64,000 bases of DNA from Xanthostigma xanthostigma (GCA_963575645.1 OY754466.1:13184001-13248000); one strand, 5' to 3'; positions 21,201 through 29,059 are shown, numbered from the stretch's first letter. Notes: a model not told the origin generated them from the letters alone. A program made the numbers and translations.

Positions 21201-23478
21201 TAATTTGTACTGTGTACTTTTCCTATGTACGGTTTCCTGTGATACACCCTGATATACAAGCATGTACAGTAACCCATTACGTACTTGTGTGGTAAAGTAA
21301 AGCAAAACTGCAGGCCTAGTGGACGCTGATGACCTCACCTGTTTAGCGTCTAGAATCTACAATTCAATCATTCATTCAAATCTGACAGTTATACAATTCT
21401 GTAAATCACTGTTTGTCAATTGCTTTAGCCTACTATTTAGAAGTGGCACTTGTTCAAGAGTGAACTGTCCAAAATTTTAAAAATGAAGTGACAACCAGCT
21501 ATTTAATAGGAGGTACGTGCAAAAATACCGGATATATCTCCTGCGTAATTGAATTACAACTTGTGTGACTGTTAAAACTCGCTGGTGGTCGTTTCGAACA
21601 TAATGTTAAAGATTTGGTACACAATTTAGTCAAACTATTGTTTCAAGGTTACGGTAGTGAGATGAAAAGTACTCGTTTCGTACGGAAAAATATTGAAGAA
21701 CGTCTTTGCTTTATGCATCCTTGGAGTAATTATATTATATCTCGTGTTTCGCTCTCAAGATCATTATGTAGTACTGTCCCTGTACGCCAATTGACACAAT
21801 TCAAATAATAAAGTAAGCAAAACTGACAATCTTGCGACGTCTCACGTCACATTGTGTCATAATGTTTCTTGTGCGCTCACAGTTTAGAGACGTTTTTAGT
21901 TTTAAAGTGTTTTTATTAAACACTATTTTTTTCCAGATGTGTTTTAGGCTAGCTATAAACATATTATATACTATATAGTGATTTCGAGACAGAAACATGA
22001 AATATAATTGTGCGATAATTTCGAGCAAAATCATCTAAAACCTGAACATCTGAATATCCAACGTTATATTCCACTTCGTAGTGAACACACAATGATAACA
22101 AAGTACAGCTGAACTTCTCTCTAAGTCGAATCTCAAGGAACATTAAAAAAAGTCGATGAATTCAAAAATCAAAATTCATGGTACAAATTATACTTAGGTA
22201 TTAAGTAAGCAGGTTCAGGGGGCAGAGTTCAATTTTTTCCCAATTTTGTTGACCAGTCCTAAAATAAAAGTTCTAAAAAATCTACGTCGCATCGTTTGGG
22301 GGAGGAGGGGAGTCTCATATTTTCGTTTATATGGAGTGGGGTCTAAAATCACTTAGGTATTACTTGACCACCTCCTTAGGAAATTATTGCATGGTTATCC
22401 TTCTTTAAATTAAATATACCTGTAACTATGTTATTTAAGTTGTTTTTCGGCAACTAGCCAAAGACAAGAGTCAGGCCATCAACAATAAAAAAAGTTGTTT
22501 CTATTTCATTTATTTTGTGTAATTATCTGTTTTATTTAACGGAATAAAATACAAGTATTCAAATCTTTGATTAACGTCTGATTAGAACTCTTCAATAAAT
22601 AAAATTATCGACCAATTTTTCAGACAATAAATAAAAAAATGTATAATTAATACATTAACGTTTCGATCCAGATTTGGTCCTTCTTCAGAACTGATCTAAA
22701 AAATATAAAAAATAATAATTAGAAATTAAATATTAATTATTTTTTAGATCAGTTCTGAAGAAGGTCCAAATCCGGATCTAAACGTTAATGTATTAATTAT
22801 ATATTTTTTTGTTAATATATTGTCTGAAAAAATGGTCGATAATTTTATTTATTGAAAAATACAAGTATGTTCTTTGAAGTTTCGTTCAGTATAAAATTCC
22901 ACTTTAAATTTATACAAAAGGCACAACAAGAATAATTCGAATTATGGAAGTTCGATTGCATTTGAAATCATCACTCTATCGACTTATTATAATAATTGAC
23001 TGCTAGTTTAGTTTGCGCGAGCTTAACATCGTAGAAAGAGACAAGAGTAATTTCCGAGGATAATAAACTGACAATGAAGTTGACTGCTTACAACTAATAA
23101 AAAAAGTCAGAGAGAGAGAGATACGCGTATTCCTCGGATTATGCGTTCTCTATCCTGCGCACTTGGATACGCAATTGCTACGCTAGCAGTCCATCTATAA
23201 CATGTCGATGATATTCCCAATTTCTGCTTGCATACAACATTTAGGTAACATATTTATTCTAATTGTCTAATATTTGTGTATTGTTAAAATAAAAAGCATA
23301 TGAAATATATTTCTACTGAAATAATTTTAAGAATTTTGAATAAAAATTTTGATTGTTACCGTTCTGTCACTGTCATACGTACATATATGTCTTTTACCTG
23401 GTGGCTGGAACCCACTCTGATTTCACCTTGAGTCGATGCTGACATCGTTGCCAAAGAAGTCACGGCCTCCTAACTGTT
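1..23478 (-). CDS. Gug: Atrophin / Grunge transcriptional corepressor (partial, 3' end off window)
   Basis: Fifteen exons read right to left: 23398-23478 (start codon 23443-23445), 19559-19816, 17626-17805, 17401-17551, 17058-17285, 15895-16119, 14134-14294, 12560-12692, 12054-12208, 8851-8986, 6194-7822, 4296-5075, 3177-3335, 1807-2201, 1-219. All have GT/AG borders and matching phases, giving 1619 codons so far. The start [12 protein letters not shown] continues into ELM2 (about residues 3-102), SANT (about 120-180) and a C-x2-C...C-x2-C GATA-like finger (about 275-310), the order seen in RERE/atrophin proteins. The rest is a Ser/Pro/Gln/His-rich linker. Family knowledge: a nuclear corepressor that recruits histone deacetylases and works with nuclear receptors such as Tailless in flies. 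The conserved C-terminal atrophin domain is expected to the left of position 1. Introns total over 18 kb and are full of transposons. The upstream BAH domain of vertebrate RERE is absent; an in-frame TAG lies upstream of the ATG in the same exon. Confidence 0.95.
728..1371 (-). mobile_element. hAT-superfamily DNA transposon, deleted derivative with intact target duplication
   Basis: It is bounded by the exact 8-bp duplication caatagat (720-727 and 1372-1379). The left end starts CAGCAAGGGCC and the right end finishes GCCGACCCCTG, the CAGnGG...CCnCTG style of hAT termini. GC-rich subterminal sequence (gcggcccgc) recurs inside, including a perfect palindrome around 744-782. It keeps only the C-terminal part of a transposase (932-1201), so it cannot move by itself. 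Being nested inside another repeat, it is younger than that host element. Confidence 0.88.
932..1201 (-). pseudogene. hAT transposase C-terminal fragment
   Basis: An 89-residue reading frame contains [20 protein letters not shown] followed by [18 protein letters not shown]. This is the hAT dimerisation (hATC) signature seen in ZBED/GTF2IRD2/EPM2AIP1-type proteins, in which 'FGSTYxCEQTFS' is followed by 'K..R..LTDEHL'. The N-terminal BED finger and the catalytic part are missing. The fragment sits entirely inside the hAT element with exact target duplications, so it is transposon residue rather than a host gene. Confidence 0.85.
1807..2201 (-). CDS. Gug: Gug exon 14
   Basis: Codes 131 complete residues plus two bases of a split codon: a Ser/His/Thr-rich linker ([19 protein letters not shown] ... 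[20 protein letters not shown] ... VNTTQK). Acceptor TTTAG at 2202-2206; donor GTTAGT just left of 1807. Phase 2-base carry-in and phase 0 out agree with its neighbours. Low complexity, no recognised domain. Confidence 0.9.
2202..3176. other. Gug intron 13, no recognisable element
   Basis: AT-rich intronic DNA with many homopolymer A and T runs. I see no open reading frame of note, no target duplications and no terminal repeats here. Confidence 0.6.
3177..3335 (-). CDS. Gug: Gug exon 13
   Basis: Codes [20 protein letters not shown] followed by a run of Ala, then [20 protein letters not shown] and [10 protein letters not shown]. This Pro/Tyr/Ala-rich block is typical of the middle of atrophins. 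Acceptor TTTCAG, donor GTGAAT, phase 1 in and phase 1 out. Confidence 0.9.
3544..4175. mobile_element. hAT-type non-autonomous element (632 bp)
   Basis: Flanked by the exact 8-bp duplication tcacgaat (3536-3543, 4176-4183). The ends are imperfect inverted repeats: left TAGAGATGTCGAC, right TCGACATCACTA. The interior is rich in the motif agtaacgat and its variants (Gug intron 12). No transposase frame. Confidence 0.85.
4296..5075 (-). CDS. Gug: Gug exon 12
   Basis: A 780-nt exon coding a Ser/Asn/Gln/Pro-rich linker. It includes IKQEIS and [10 protein letters not shown], both matching the psi-K-x-E sumoylation consensus, plus runs of Ser and a Gln run (SQQQQNS). It ends [10 protein letters not shown]. 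Acceptor AATTCTAG, donor GTAAGA. The pieces LIKKEP and PQIDL resemble conserved short islands in insect atrophins. Confidence 0.92.
5222..6094. repeat. Long fold-back (palindromic) transposon, arms about 390 bp
   Basis: The left end TACAGGGTGAGTCAGACC and right end GGTCTGACTCACCCTGTA are inverted repeats. The pairing continues inward almost without break: ccggaatgttcagaactccg at about 5381-5400 has its reverse complement at 5919-5938, and the inner cacccctcttaagtaat is mirrored at about 5810-5830. A loop of roughly 100 bp remains near 5600-5700. A TA target duplication is plausible. It occupies most of Gug intron 11 (5076-6193). No protein-coding frame. Confidence 0.9.
6194..7822 (-). CDS. 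Gug: Gug exon 11 (long linker exon)
   Basis: 1629 nt (542 complete codons plus split codons at both ends), starting [14 protein letters not shown] after acceptor TTACAG and ending MSGADKNSG at donor GTAAAT. Two compositional features stand out. The first third has many lysines in psi-K-x-E context (for example EIKKEI, DVKDEI, NIKKEE, GIKNEV, VKSEP). The middle repeats a short 'KEG/KDG' motif about every 15-20 residues (HFKEGN, HQKDGQ, DIKEGG, VHKEGQ, HIKEGP, QIKDGN, PIRDGS). An open frame running past the donor enters the fold-back element and is not part of the mRNA. Confidence 0.93.
8048..8271 (+). pseudogene. Decayed transposon-derived protein fragment
   Basis: Frame one reads [20 protein letters not shown] then [18 protein letters not shown]. 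After a frameshift or small deletion it resumes as [19 protein letters not shown] and ends SNTVHF. The 'SLKVHxLHxHLDxFxxNxG...[11 protein letters not shown]' sequence is one I recognise from repetitive, uncharacterised proteins of aphids and other arthropods, which I take to be transposon-associated. It is oriented against Gug in intron 10, is short and frame-broken, and has no start region of its own. Confidence 0.65.
8851..8986 (-). CDS. Gug: Gug exon 10
   Basis: Codes [32 protein letters not shown] and [13 protein letters not shown], an acidic Ser-rich stretch. Acceptor TTTTGTAG, donor GTAAAG, phase 0 in and 1 out. It is too short and phase-restricted to show as a long open frame but is framed by good sites and joins its neighbours in frame. 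Confidence 0.85.
9010..10520 (+). repeat. Dispersed repeat with Lepidoptera-type head and tail
   Basis: Head ccggtcaagtgcgagtcgga...gggttccgtac at 9018-9060. The tail at about 10370-10520 includes tctgtgaaaatttcaactct, a gacagacagacggacag microsatellite, tagtaatagggtcccgttt and ggaaccctaa. I associate this arrangement with a common lepidopteran non-coding repeat. A decayed copy is at about 61118-61455. A 120-bp minisatellite expanded inside it. Lies in Gug intron 9. Confidence 0.7.
9245..9800. repeat. Minisatellite, about five units of about 120 bp with a GCGCATGCGCC core
   Basis: The palindromic core gcgcatgcg (or one-base variants) occurs at 9302, 9416, 9538, 9662 and 9784, spacing 114-124 bp. 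Each core is followed by a pyrimidine/A-rich stretch with acaaaact and then tatattattatataaaa-like sequence. Copies have diverged by substitutions and short indels. Confidence 0.85.
11087..11933. mobile_element. Inverted-repeat element with a nested 234-bp MITE
   Basis: The left arm starts ttcgccatgggaactgattc and runs through ctggtggcagaaaataaaag; the right arm (about 11860-11933) is its close reverse complement, ending gaatcagttcccatggcgaa. Arms are about 75 bp. The 234-bp MITE at 11227-11460 landed inside. Sits in Gug intron 9. No coding frame. Confidence 0.8.
11227..11460. mobile_element. 234-bp MITE with ATTA target duplication (copy A)
   Basis: Left end CTGCCCTAAAAAGGCAAAGG, right end CCTTTTTACGGCAG; near-perfect terminal inverted repeats that also contain agtaagtgac/gtcacttact. 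Flanked by ATTA on both sides (11223-11226, 11461-11464). Exactly the same length as copy B at 23876-24109, which is in opposite orientation. Confidence 0.9.
12054..12208 (-). CDS. Gug: Gug exon 9
   Basis: Codes [20 protein letters not shown] and [20 protein letters not shown] then [11 protein letters not shown]. This basic, bipartite-NLS-like stretch (SSRKRGQ and HKKKR) probably drives nuclear import (inference). Acceptor TTTTTTAG, donor GTACGT, phase 1 in, 0 out. Confidence 0.9.
12560..12692 (-). CDS. Gug: Gug exon 8
   Basis: Codes [20 protein letters not shown] then [20 protein letters not shown] and TDKT. Acceptor CTGTTTAG, donor GTATTT. Follows the [10 protein letters not shown] end of exon 7 in phase 0; RERE proteins have a similar basic Thr-Pro stretch here. 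The longer open frame overlapping this place is in another frame. Confidence 0.88.
13198..13620 (+). mobile_element. Possible solo LTR (423 bp)
   Basis: Begins TGTGACGAGCCGCC and ends CGTTACA, with 4-bp ATAT on both sides (13194-13197, 13621-13624). It contains AATAAA-type signals near its right end. These are LTR-like properties, but no internal retroelement or second LTR is present. The right part is also mirrored at about 13793-13920, so it may instead be an arm of a fold-back element. Confidence 0.4.
13625..13792. repeat. Palindromic element (copy 1)
   Basis: taagttcgttccaagcagcc at the left is the reverse complement of the right end ggctgcttggaacgaactta; inner arms aacggttccgaaacc / ggtttcagaaccgtt also pair. 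A related copy is at about 18352-18510. Flanked on both sides by inverted copies of the sequence ending gcgcagtttcgttaca. Confidence 0.8.
14134..14294 (-). CDS. Gug: Gug exon 7
   Basis: Codes [40 protein letters not shown] and [13 protein letters not shown]. Acceptor TTGTTGTAG, donor GTTTGT after CAG. Phase 1 in and 0 out fits exons 6 and 8. The basic RTRKAAK is the counterpart of the basic linker after the zinc finger in RERE. Confidence 0.9.
14882..15382. mobile_element. hAT-type non-autonomous element (501 bp)
   Basis: Flanked by the exact 8-bp duplication gttaatac (14874-14881, 15383-15390). Ends TAGTGATGTGCCGGAT and ATCCGGCACATCAGTA, inverted with one mismatch. Internal atccgcggatacg motifs near the left end, and a large internal inverted repeat at about 14997-15113 (aaagagac...gtctctttcc). 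In Gug intron 6. Confidence 0.9.
15895..16119 (-). CDS. Gug: Gug exon 6 (second half of zinc finger)
   Basis: Codes [20 protein letters not shown] followed by [16 protein letters not shown] and a Ser/Asn-rich tail ending GTGNNPK. The CFEC pair completes the GATA-like finger begun by CQHC in exon 5; in RERE the corresponding sequence is 'LLCTDCRxHFKKYGELPP'. Acceptor TTCATTAG, donor GTATGT. Confidence 0.93.
16153..16819. mobile_element. TTAA-flanked inverted-repeat element (667 bp)
   Basis: Ends GGAAGTACCCTCGGTA and TATCGAGGGTACTTCC are inverted repeats and TTAA stands on both sides (16149-16152, 16820-16823), the target preference of piggyBac-like elements. The terminal bases are not the usual CCC of piggyBac, so family assignment is tentative. 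Gug intron 5. Confidence 0.7.
17058..17285 (-). CDS. Gug: Gug exon 5 (first half of zinc finger)
   Basis: Codes [20 protein letters not shown], a Gly/Ala/Pro stretch, the acidic [18 protein letters not shown], then [10 protein letters not shown]. The acidic run before the finger and the CQHCFSTT motif match the corresponding place in RERE ('CRHCFTTTSKDW'). Acceptor TTTTTTAG, donor GTAAGA. Confidence 0.93.
17401..17551 (-). CDS. Gug: Gug exon 4 (end of SANT domain)
   Basis: Codes [40 protein letters not shown] and [10 protein letters not shown]. The [13 protein letters not shown] segment is the third helix of the SANT domain in atrophin/MTA-type corepressors and is followed by a basic Arg-rich tract. 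Acceptor TTTTTTTAG, donor GTAATT (phase 1). Confidence 0.95.
17626..17805 (-). CDS. Gug: Gug exon 3 (end of ELM2, start of SANT)
   Basis: Codes [40 protein letters not shown] and [29 protein letters not shown] and [13 protein letters not shown] are SANT hallmarks shared with RERE. Acceptor TATTTTAG, donor GTAAGT, phase 0 on both sides. Confidence 0.97.
18262..19370. repeat. Nested repeat complex: fold-back arms around a palindrome and a tRNA-containing element
   Basis: Outer arms: cttgaaaattcaacaaaata...tctctcgacgat at about 18270-18345 are mirrored at about 19300-19370 (agatcgtcgagagagaaaat...cttttcaagtg). Inside, 18352-18510 is a second copy of the 13625-13792 palindrome. After it, 18527-19265 is a separate element that starts ctagcggtcccgcccggttt and ends with (caaa)n then ttcagctttatatattagta, a terminal arrangement common in non-LTR-type insect repeats. 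Gug intron 2. Confidence 0.7.
18916..18987 (-). other. tRNA-Lys-like sequence inside a repeat (pseudo-tRNA)
   Basis: On the minus strand the order is GCCTGTATAGCTTAGTTGG (D arm), an anticodon loop CTCTTAA (CTT) and a perfect T arm GGGGTTCAAGCCCC. The acceptor stem has mismatches (GCCTGTA against CGTCGGC) and the anticodon stem (GAAGA against TGCCA) hardly pairs, so it is unlikely to be a working tRNA. It lies inside a dispersed repeat. Confidence 0.6.
19559..19816 (-). CDS. Gug: Gug exon 2 (ELM2 domain)
   Basis: Codes [60 protein letters not shown] and [37 protein letters not shown] is nearly identical to RERE and fly Gug. Acceptor TTTTTCAG, donor GTTTGT, phase 0 on both sides, joined to exon 1 as SSHQ-ARLPE. 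Confidence 0.97.
20774..20983. mobile_element. PIF/Harbinger-like palindromic MITE (210 bp)
   Basis: Starts GGCCTAGCACACATGA, ends AACTAGGCC, flanked by TTA on both sides (20771-20773, 20984-20986). The interior is almost fully palindromic and repeats aacgcgcgtt six or more times in alternating orientation. Two tatacaattgtata stretches also pair. Gug intron 1. Confidence 0.85.
22588..22856. repeat. Fold-back element (uninterrupted copy)
   Basis: Arms aaattatcgaccaatttttc and its reverse complement near 22820-22850; inner arms ttaacgtttcgatccagatt / aatccggatctaaacgttaa and the centre gatcagttctgaagaagg pair as well. Same family as the repeat at 650-1485. Gug intron 1. Confidence 0.85.
23398..23478 (-). 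CDS. Gug: Gug exon with start codon (5' UTR plus 16 codons)
   Basis: ATG at 23443-23445 opens [16 protein letters not shown], then donor GTAAAAG. The acceptor TTTCAG at 23479-23484 shows at least one further 5' UTR exon to the right. TAG in frame at six codons upstream closes the frame, so this is the start for this transcript. Confidence 0.92.
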
Positions 23479-23875
23479 CTGAAACATTCCGATAAATATT
23501 TTGTTTATTTTTGCAAATGTGTAGCATAGTACTTTCATAAGAATAAATAAAACCCAGAAGCAGAACTCGGAGGCGGAGCCGTTGATGTGTCTACCGACGG
23601 ATTCGTGACCTTGGTTCCAAGTAAAAGATGAAATTTTATTACTTTAGGCGCACCTAATGCATTTACGGTTTCGTTTTAAAAAAAATCCGTCTAGCATAGC
23701 CAGTACAATTTTAAAATGAAATAAAACTAGCACCTAGATAAAATAACTAAATAAAATGTCTTATTAAACCCAACGTGCGAGACACAATTCGCTGTAAGCT
23801 TTTCAACATTCGAGAGCATTGGTCATTTCAGGTTAATCGAGCACCGAGGTAACAAAAATTAGTAAAGCCTATAAT

Positions 23876-24109
23876 CTGCCGTAAAAAGGCAAAAGGCAGT
23901 AAGTGACCAACTTATGAATTTGAGTAAATCAAGATTTACTAAAAATGTCTTGACCGTCCAGAATTTTAGATTATGGAAACCAAAACATGGGGGAAACATT
24001 TTTTAAAGACAATAAAATTATTGCTGCAGCACTTACTGCTGTCGTTGGCTTCAGTATGAACTCATTTTTCAACAAATGTCACTTACTGCCCTTTGCCTTT
24101 TTAGGGCAG
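23876..24109. mobile_element. 234-bp MITE with TAAT target duplication (copy B)
   Basis: Ends CTGCCGTAAAAAGGCAAAAG and CTTTGCCTTTTTAGGGCAG, flanked by TAAT (23872-23875, 24110-24113). Reverse-complement orientation of copy A (11227-11460), same length. Confidence 0.9.
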
Positions 24110-24889
24110 TAATAGAGTTATACTTCTGATTATTTATTTATTCTTGTGGTATTTATCTTATCCATAATTAATCAATGGTCGTATTCCAACGTGCGTTTTT
24201 AAAGAGGAAAAGTTGAAATGCCTGTATGTCGAGTTACTACTGAACCGATATGAAATTTTCCTTTACTATTAAAAAATATATATCTCTTCTCGAATAATTA
24301 TTAGGTTAAGATTGAAGAGGCCACTGAGCTAAAAATGCAAAAAATCAAGTATTTCGAACTCAGTTTCCGGGCTAAAGTAGAACTATACGCTACCTAAACT
24401 ACAGTAAAGTGATATGAGAAATGTGTTAACCTTGACTATTTCGTTGTCAAATCAAAATCTAATGGCAACTTACAGTAAAACGAACATTAATCAAGTGTTA
24501 TTTTATCTACTAGACGCTGATATTCTCAGCTGTCGAGCGTCTATAATCTACAATCTGTCTACGAAATAAAATTAACTATCTAAGACAAAGGGTAAACACA
24601 TAATATTTTATGCCGATAACCTTAGATATTGAGCGTCTATAATCTACTTAATAATTTACGTCTGTGTAATATAAAAATGCATTTTTCTGGGTGTTACAAA
24701 AGTAACATTTGTTTTTCCCAAGTCTCAATGGCCAGAGTTCAGTAAGCTGGAAATAATTGACAAAGGAAGCGTTAAAAGATTTTTTACAATTTCATGTGAT
24801 CTCAGTTGACTTGCGTCCATAATCCACAGCCATCACAATGTTATTGTGATGATCAAGTGTTGTATGAGAGTAATGTTTCCCTATTAAAC

Positions 24890-26625
24890 CGCGCGAGGTA
24901 CTGATACCATAGAGATATAAGTACTAGAGTACGCTAGCGGGTATACTTGCCATAAGTGAGAGTCTGCCGTTCAGAGAGAGAACGCTGCAAACGTTCCGTA
25001 TATCATCTATAGGTATACAGATTGTATCAAATCAAAACAGTTCATAGAACATTCTGTGTGTAAGACAGAGACGATATTATATAAAGGACTAAAGCAGTAA
25101 GTAAGAATGAGATAAATGATCGCTAATAGTTACTGTGGTTATACAATCTGATAGTATCGTCTTTGTTTTCTACAGTAAAAATCACAATTTTATCAAATGT
25201 CAGTATTCACTAGTGAAATTATTGATAAAATGGCTATTTAATATACTGTTCGAGAAAAAATCCAAATAATTAAATGGTTTTATGGTGGTAATTCAACCGC
25301 CAACATAATAAATTTATTTGTAGTTGTTTTAATTATTTATTTACGTAACTACAGTAACTATATTAGCGATCATTTATCTCATTCTTACTTACTGCTTTAG
25401 ATCTTTATATATCGTCTCTGTCTTACGCACAGAATGTCCTATGGACCGTTTTGATTTGATACAATCTGTATAATATGTCGGAAAAGGTACATTAGCCGAA
25501 GCGCCGGGCCTTTGATTGGCGCCGTTATCCATATCCAACCAATTTACTTGGCCTTTTATCGTTCACGAATTCTGATAGTAGTTGTAGGTTTGATAATGAA
25601 TCCAAAGTCTCGAAGCTCGAACGTGCCCTCTCTAACACTTCACCAAACTAGAATGCCATATCTCTTCGATTTCAACCCCGACGTCATGTCGGCTCTTAAC
25701 AGGTATCCCCTTGATAACCAATCAGAGACTTCGAGACTCAGGCTACATTGGCAGAGGTGCCCTCTGCTCAAACCCAAGCTATTATCCTGGTTAAGATCGT
25801 TTTACCTCCGAATCATAAAACCAACAATAATTTGGGAATACCGTGTTTACTAAATTAGGGTACGAATTGCAGGTCATAAAAATCAAATGGTAATTTATCA
25901 AAATCGAATTGATACTTAGAAATTTACGGGAATCGGATTATCTATTAGAAACATTTAGATGCGCGTCTTTCTATCTCCGACATATATAAAAATGAATCCC
26001 TATATCCCTTGGTCACGCCATCACGCGTGAACGGCTGGACCGATTTCAATATTTTTTTTTGTTGTGTTTGTTATTGTCAGGAGAAGGTTCTTATGACAGA
26101 AAAAATTTGAGAAATTGCGCGGAAAAAGAAAATTTAAGAATCCTTATTTAAGAAAACTTAACAACCATATATCTAGATCGAGGATGTAAAAAAACTGAAT
26201 ATCGTTTAAAACAAATGCTTTTTTTTCGAGCACGACGGCGCAGCCGGAGTGAACCCTCGAAATAGAGCAAGTGTTTTAAAGACCAGTTATCCACGAATAC
26301 TTTACGCTATTTTTTTTTCGAGCACGACGGCGCAGCCGGAGTGCTCGACATACACACATATACGCCCATGTATATTTTAAAATAGCTAGCAATTAATAAA
26401 ATAGATAGATAGATGTTCCAATTAAATTGTTTTATTATTTCACTTTATACGTAGCGAAGCACGTACAGGGCCGCTAGTTATATAATATGTTTACTCAAAT
26501 CAGCATTGTTATGTATCATTAGTTACCATGGAGATAAGGAACTTTTCTCTCTCTGAATAGCAGACACTTTTATGGCTCACTCGCGTACTCTAGTTGAATA
26601 TCTCTATGAGTGATACCGAAAGTGA
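24890..26625. repeat. Inverted-repeat region with two pairs of arms
   Basis: Outer arms: ccatagagatataagtacta and following (about 24908-24985) are loosely mirrored by the sequence near 26545-26612 (cgtactctagttgaatatct). Inner arms: acgatattatataaaggact...gaatgagataaatgatcgct (25070-25125) mirror agcgatcatttatctcattc...cgtctctgtcttacgcacag (25363-25435). A related stretch with actctct runs is at about 20505-20605. Family unknown. Confidence 0.55.
25975..26482 (+). repeat. Dispersed insect repeat with 'gaacggctggaccgatttc' motif
   Basis: Contains ggtcacgccatcacgcgtga then acggctggaccgatttcaat, two copies of cgagcacgacggcgcagccg (about 26228 and 26324), a gata microsatellite, and the end tacgtagcgaagcacgtaca...gggccgctagtta. 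This kind of sequence is a frequent transposon tail in insect genomes. No coding frame. Confidence 0.6.
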
Positions 26626-27945
26626 CATATTTGAACATCCCTTTTAAAAGTTACTCACGTTATTTACATTTTAATAAAAGATTGCGTTACTTTGTCAATA
26701 AATCTGTAATCGGAAATTCTATACTCTGAATTTTGGATTACTTTTATTACTGAACCCATCGATTAGTACGTAAATAGTTTAATCCGAACGCCTCTATATT
26801 TCAAACAACTGTGTGTTCTGTAATTTACGAGATAAATGCTTTATATGTCAATAAAATCCACCTTACTACACAATAGGCAAAAGGAGCAAATCCCAAAAAT
26901 AATTAATTTTTCACTTATTTCTGTCAAAAATGTATATGAATAATAAAATATATTTTACAAATAATAAGTATGTATTTTATATTTCAAACCTATCATTAAT
27001 CTTATGATCAGACTTACAATCCGAACAAGGGTATTTTTCACATTTCGGATTATCAAGACTCTGTTGTATTGTAAATTATTTATAATACAAAAGAAATAAT
27101 CTCAGACTGAATTTAGTTTTCCAATAATCAAGAATATTTATTCCCAACACGATTCACAAGTTTTATCAAATTTTATGGATTTTATTTGGGATAAGAAAGA
27201 AAAATATTATGTCGAACTGCACAATTGTAAACTATAGACGCTCGACAACCGGAGTTAACAATACACATAGCTCTGACTCTGAGTCTTATTGTTAGAATTT
27301 TTATGACGGAAAGGTGTGCTGCATGTTAATAATCCCTTACACCATTATTATTTATTTTACATGTTAATTTGATAAATATAACGCATTATTTGTTTGCAAT
27401 AAAGTTCCAATATAAAACGAAAGACTAATTTAAATTAATATGTATACTTACTAGCATTCAAGAAAAATCTTTGAAAATTCAACTAATATTTTTTAATCAG
27501 ACATGACAGCATTTAGACACCTACAAAGTACACAAAAACACTACTCATAAATATCAGTTTTAAAACACGGATAACTTATTTTATCTAAAAATAACTATTT
27601 ACAAATGCAAACTACATTCTGAACTTTCAATAAAATATATCTTAAGTATATAAATAATACTAAAACTGCACAAAATTCACAAAAGCACTACATATTAAGC
27701 TTTGCAGCAAGTATCGATTTAACGGGCGCCATTTTCTTTTCGACGCTTCGTAATTTTCGATTTATAAATTCATGTAAACATAACAAGTATCTATACAATT
27801 GCCATGTTTACATAATCTGCAATCCATACGAATTATATTTTGTTACCTCCATGATTCTACATTGTCAACAGTGGCGTATCATTTTTTCTTAACGAAATGT
27901 ATTTTTGTGTTGAGGGCATTGTTAAAGGTGAGCCTGAGGATGGCT

Positions 27946-28127
27946 TGTGGACAGCGTGGTGTAATGGTCACCGTGCTGGCCTTTGAATCGTACTGTCATG
28001 GGTTCGAATCCCACCTCTGCTCATGGATATGTTTGGTTTAGACCCAGCTTTGATATTAAAATATACTGGCCAGATACCAAGTGGTAGTGCCATCCCCAAG
28101 TGATATTCTCTTGTATATGTCCATATG
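27946..28127 (+). mobile_element. tRNA-derived SINE head
   Basis: Box A-like GTGGTGTAATGGTCACCGTG at about 27957 and box B GGGTTCGAATCC at about 28001, followed by a non-tRNA body. The tRNA fold is not intact around the anticodon. The right side is abutted by the hAT element at 28136. Confidence 0.6.
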
Positions 28128-28135
28128 CTCTATAC

Positions 28136-28512
28136 CAGTGTTTTTCAACCTTTTTCATGATGCGACCCCCCTGGTATGAAAAAATATTTCGCGACCCCCC
28201 CCCCCCCGGCCCATCGCTTTTTTATCATGTATGTATGTGTATGTTACAGTGTTACAAATATTCATTCCATACGACTTTTTTGCACGTCTCCATAATTAGG
28301 ATTCGAATATAAGTACATAATACGAGTCTAGTACGTAAGACACATTATTTTACAATTATTACATACATCGAATACGTCGCCAATTGATAACTAACTAACT
28401 AACGCAATTTGCGCACATAGGTATTATTAAAATTCTCTCGACTTCTGACGACCCCCCTATAGAAGCTTCGCGACCCCCCAGGGGGTCGCGACCCACAGGT
28501 TGAAAAACACTG
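28136..28512. mobile_element. hAT-type non-autonomous element (377 bp)
   Basis: Ends CAGTGTTTTTCAACC and GGTTGAAAAACACTG are exact inverted repeats; 8-bp duplication ctctatac on both sides (28128-28135, 28513-28520). Subterminal gcgacccccc/gggggtcgcg repeats are typical of this hAT group. Confidence 0.93.
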
Positions 28513-28517
28513 CTCTA

Positions 28518-29059
28518 TACGGTATGTAAACGCGTAAGGTGCACATAGGGAAATTTCATTGGGAAAATATACTTGGATCAGAGTTAGCCATGACTGCATT
28601 AGTTGTTATTTCTATTGAATTATCGTGGTAATCTTGAGGATTTCTATTTATTTTGATTTACTTTTATTTTACTTGGCTTTTTTAATAATAAAAAGCTCAT
28701 AAATCATTATTTTAATTTTTTTGTACAAAAATAAAACAAAAAAACAACTCCATCTGTTTGGAAACATTTCATTCAAAAATTGTCTGACTGGTATGACGTC
28801 TGCGCGTTGGTAAATCAGTGACCCAATGTTTTTAGGTTCAACACGAATAGGCGGAGATATTTGATCTCGCAGACTCGCACCATATTTAAGTATTTTTGGG
28901 AATTTAATGTCCCATTAAGATTATGTTGTAATCATTTGAATATTTTCTTCGGTGTATACACATTCATTTTGCAAAAGAATATTATCTGTCAAATTGAAAA
29001 ACAAGATTTCAAGGCTCACTCTGATCCAGCCGTTTTTTATTACGTGTTTACATACTGTA
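28518..29059 (-). mobile_element. TA-flanked inverted-repeat element (copy 1, reversed)
   Basis: Ends tacggtatgtaaacgcgtaa and gtgtttacatactgta. Same family as 38198-38782 and 55233-55797 but in reverse orientation. The hAT element above inserted at its left edge. Confidence 0.85.

Noticed and set aside
25512-25853. 113-codon plus-strand open frame as a gene
   Set aside because: No recognisable domain, no splice context and located inside an inverted-repeat region; most likely chance.
27957-28025. Functional tRNA gene at the SINE head
   Set aside because: Only the A and B boxes are preserved; the anticodon arm is not folded, and the following sequence is a SINE body.
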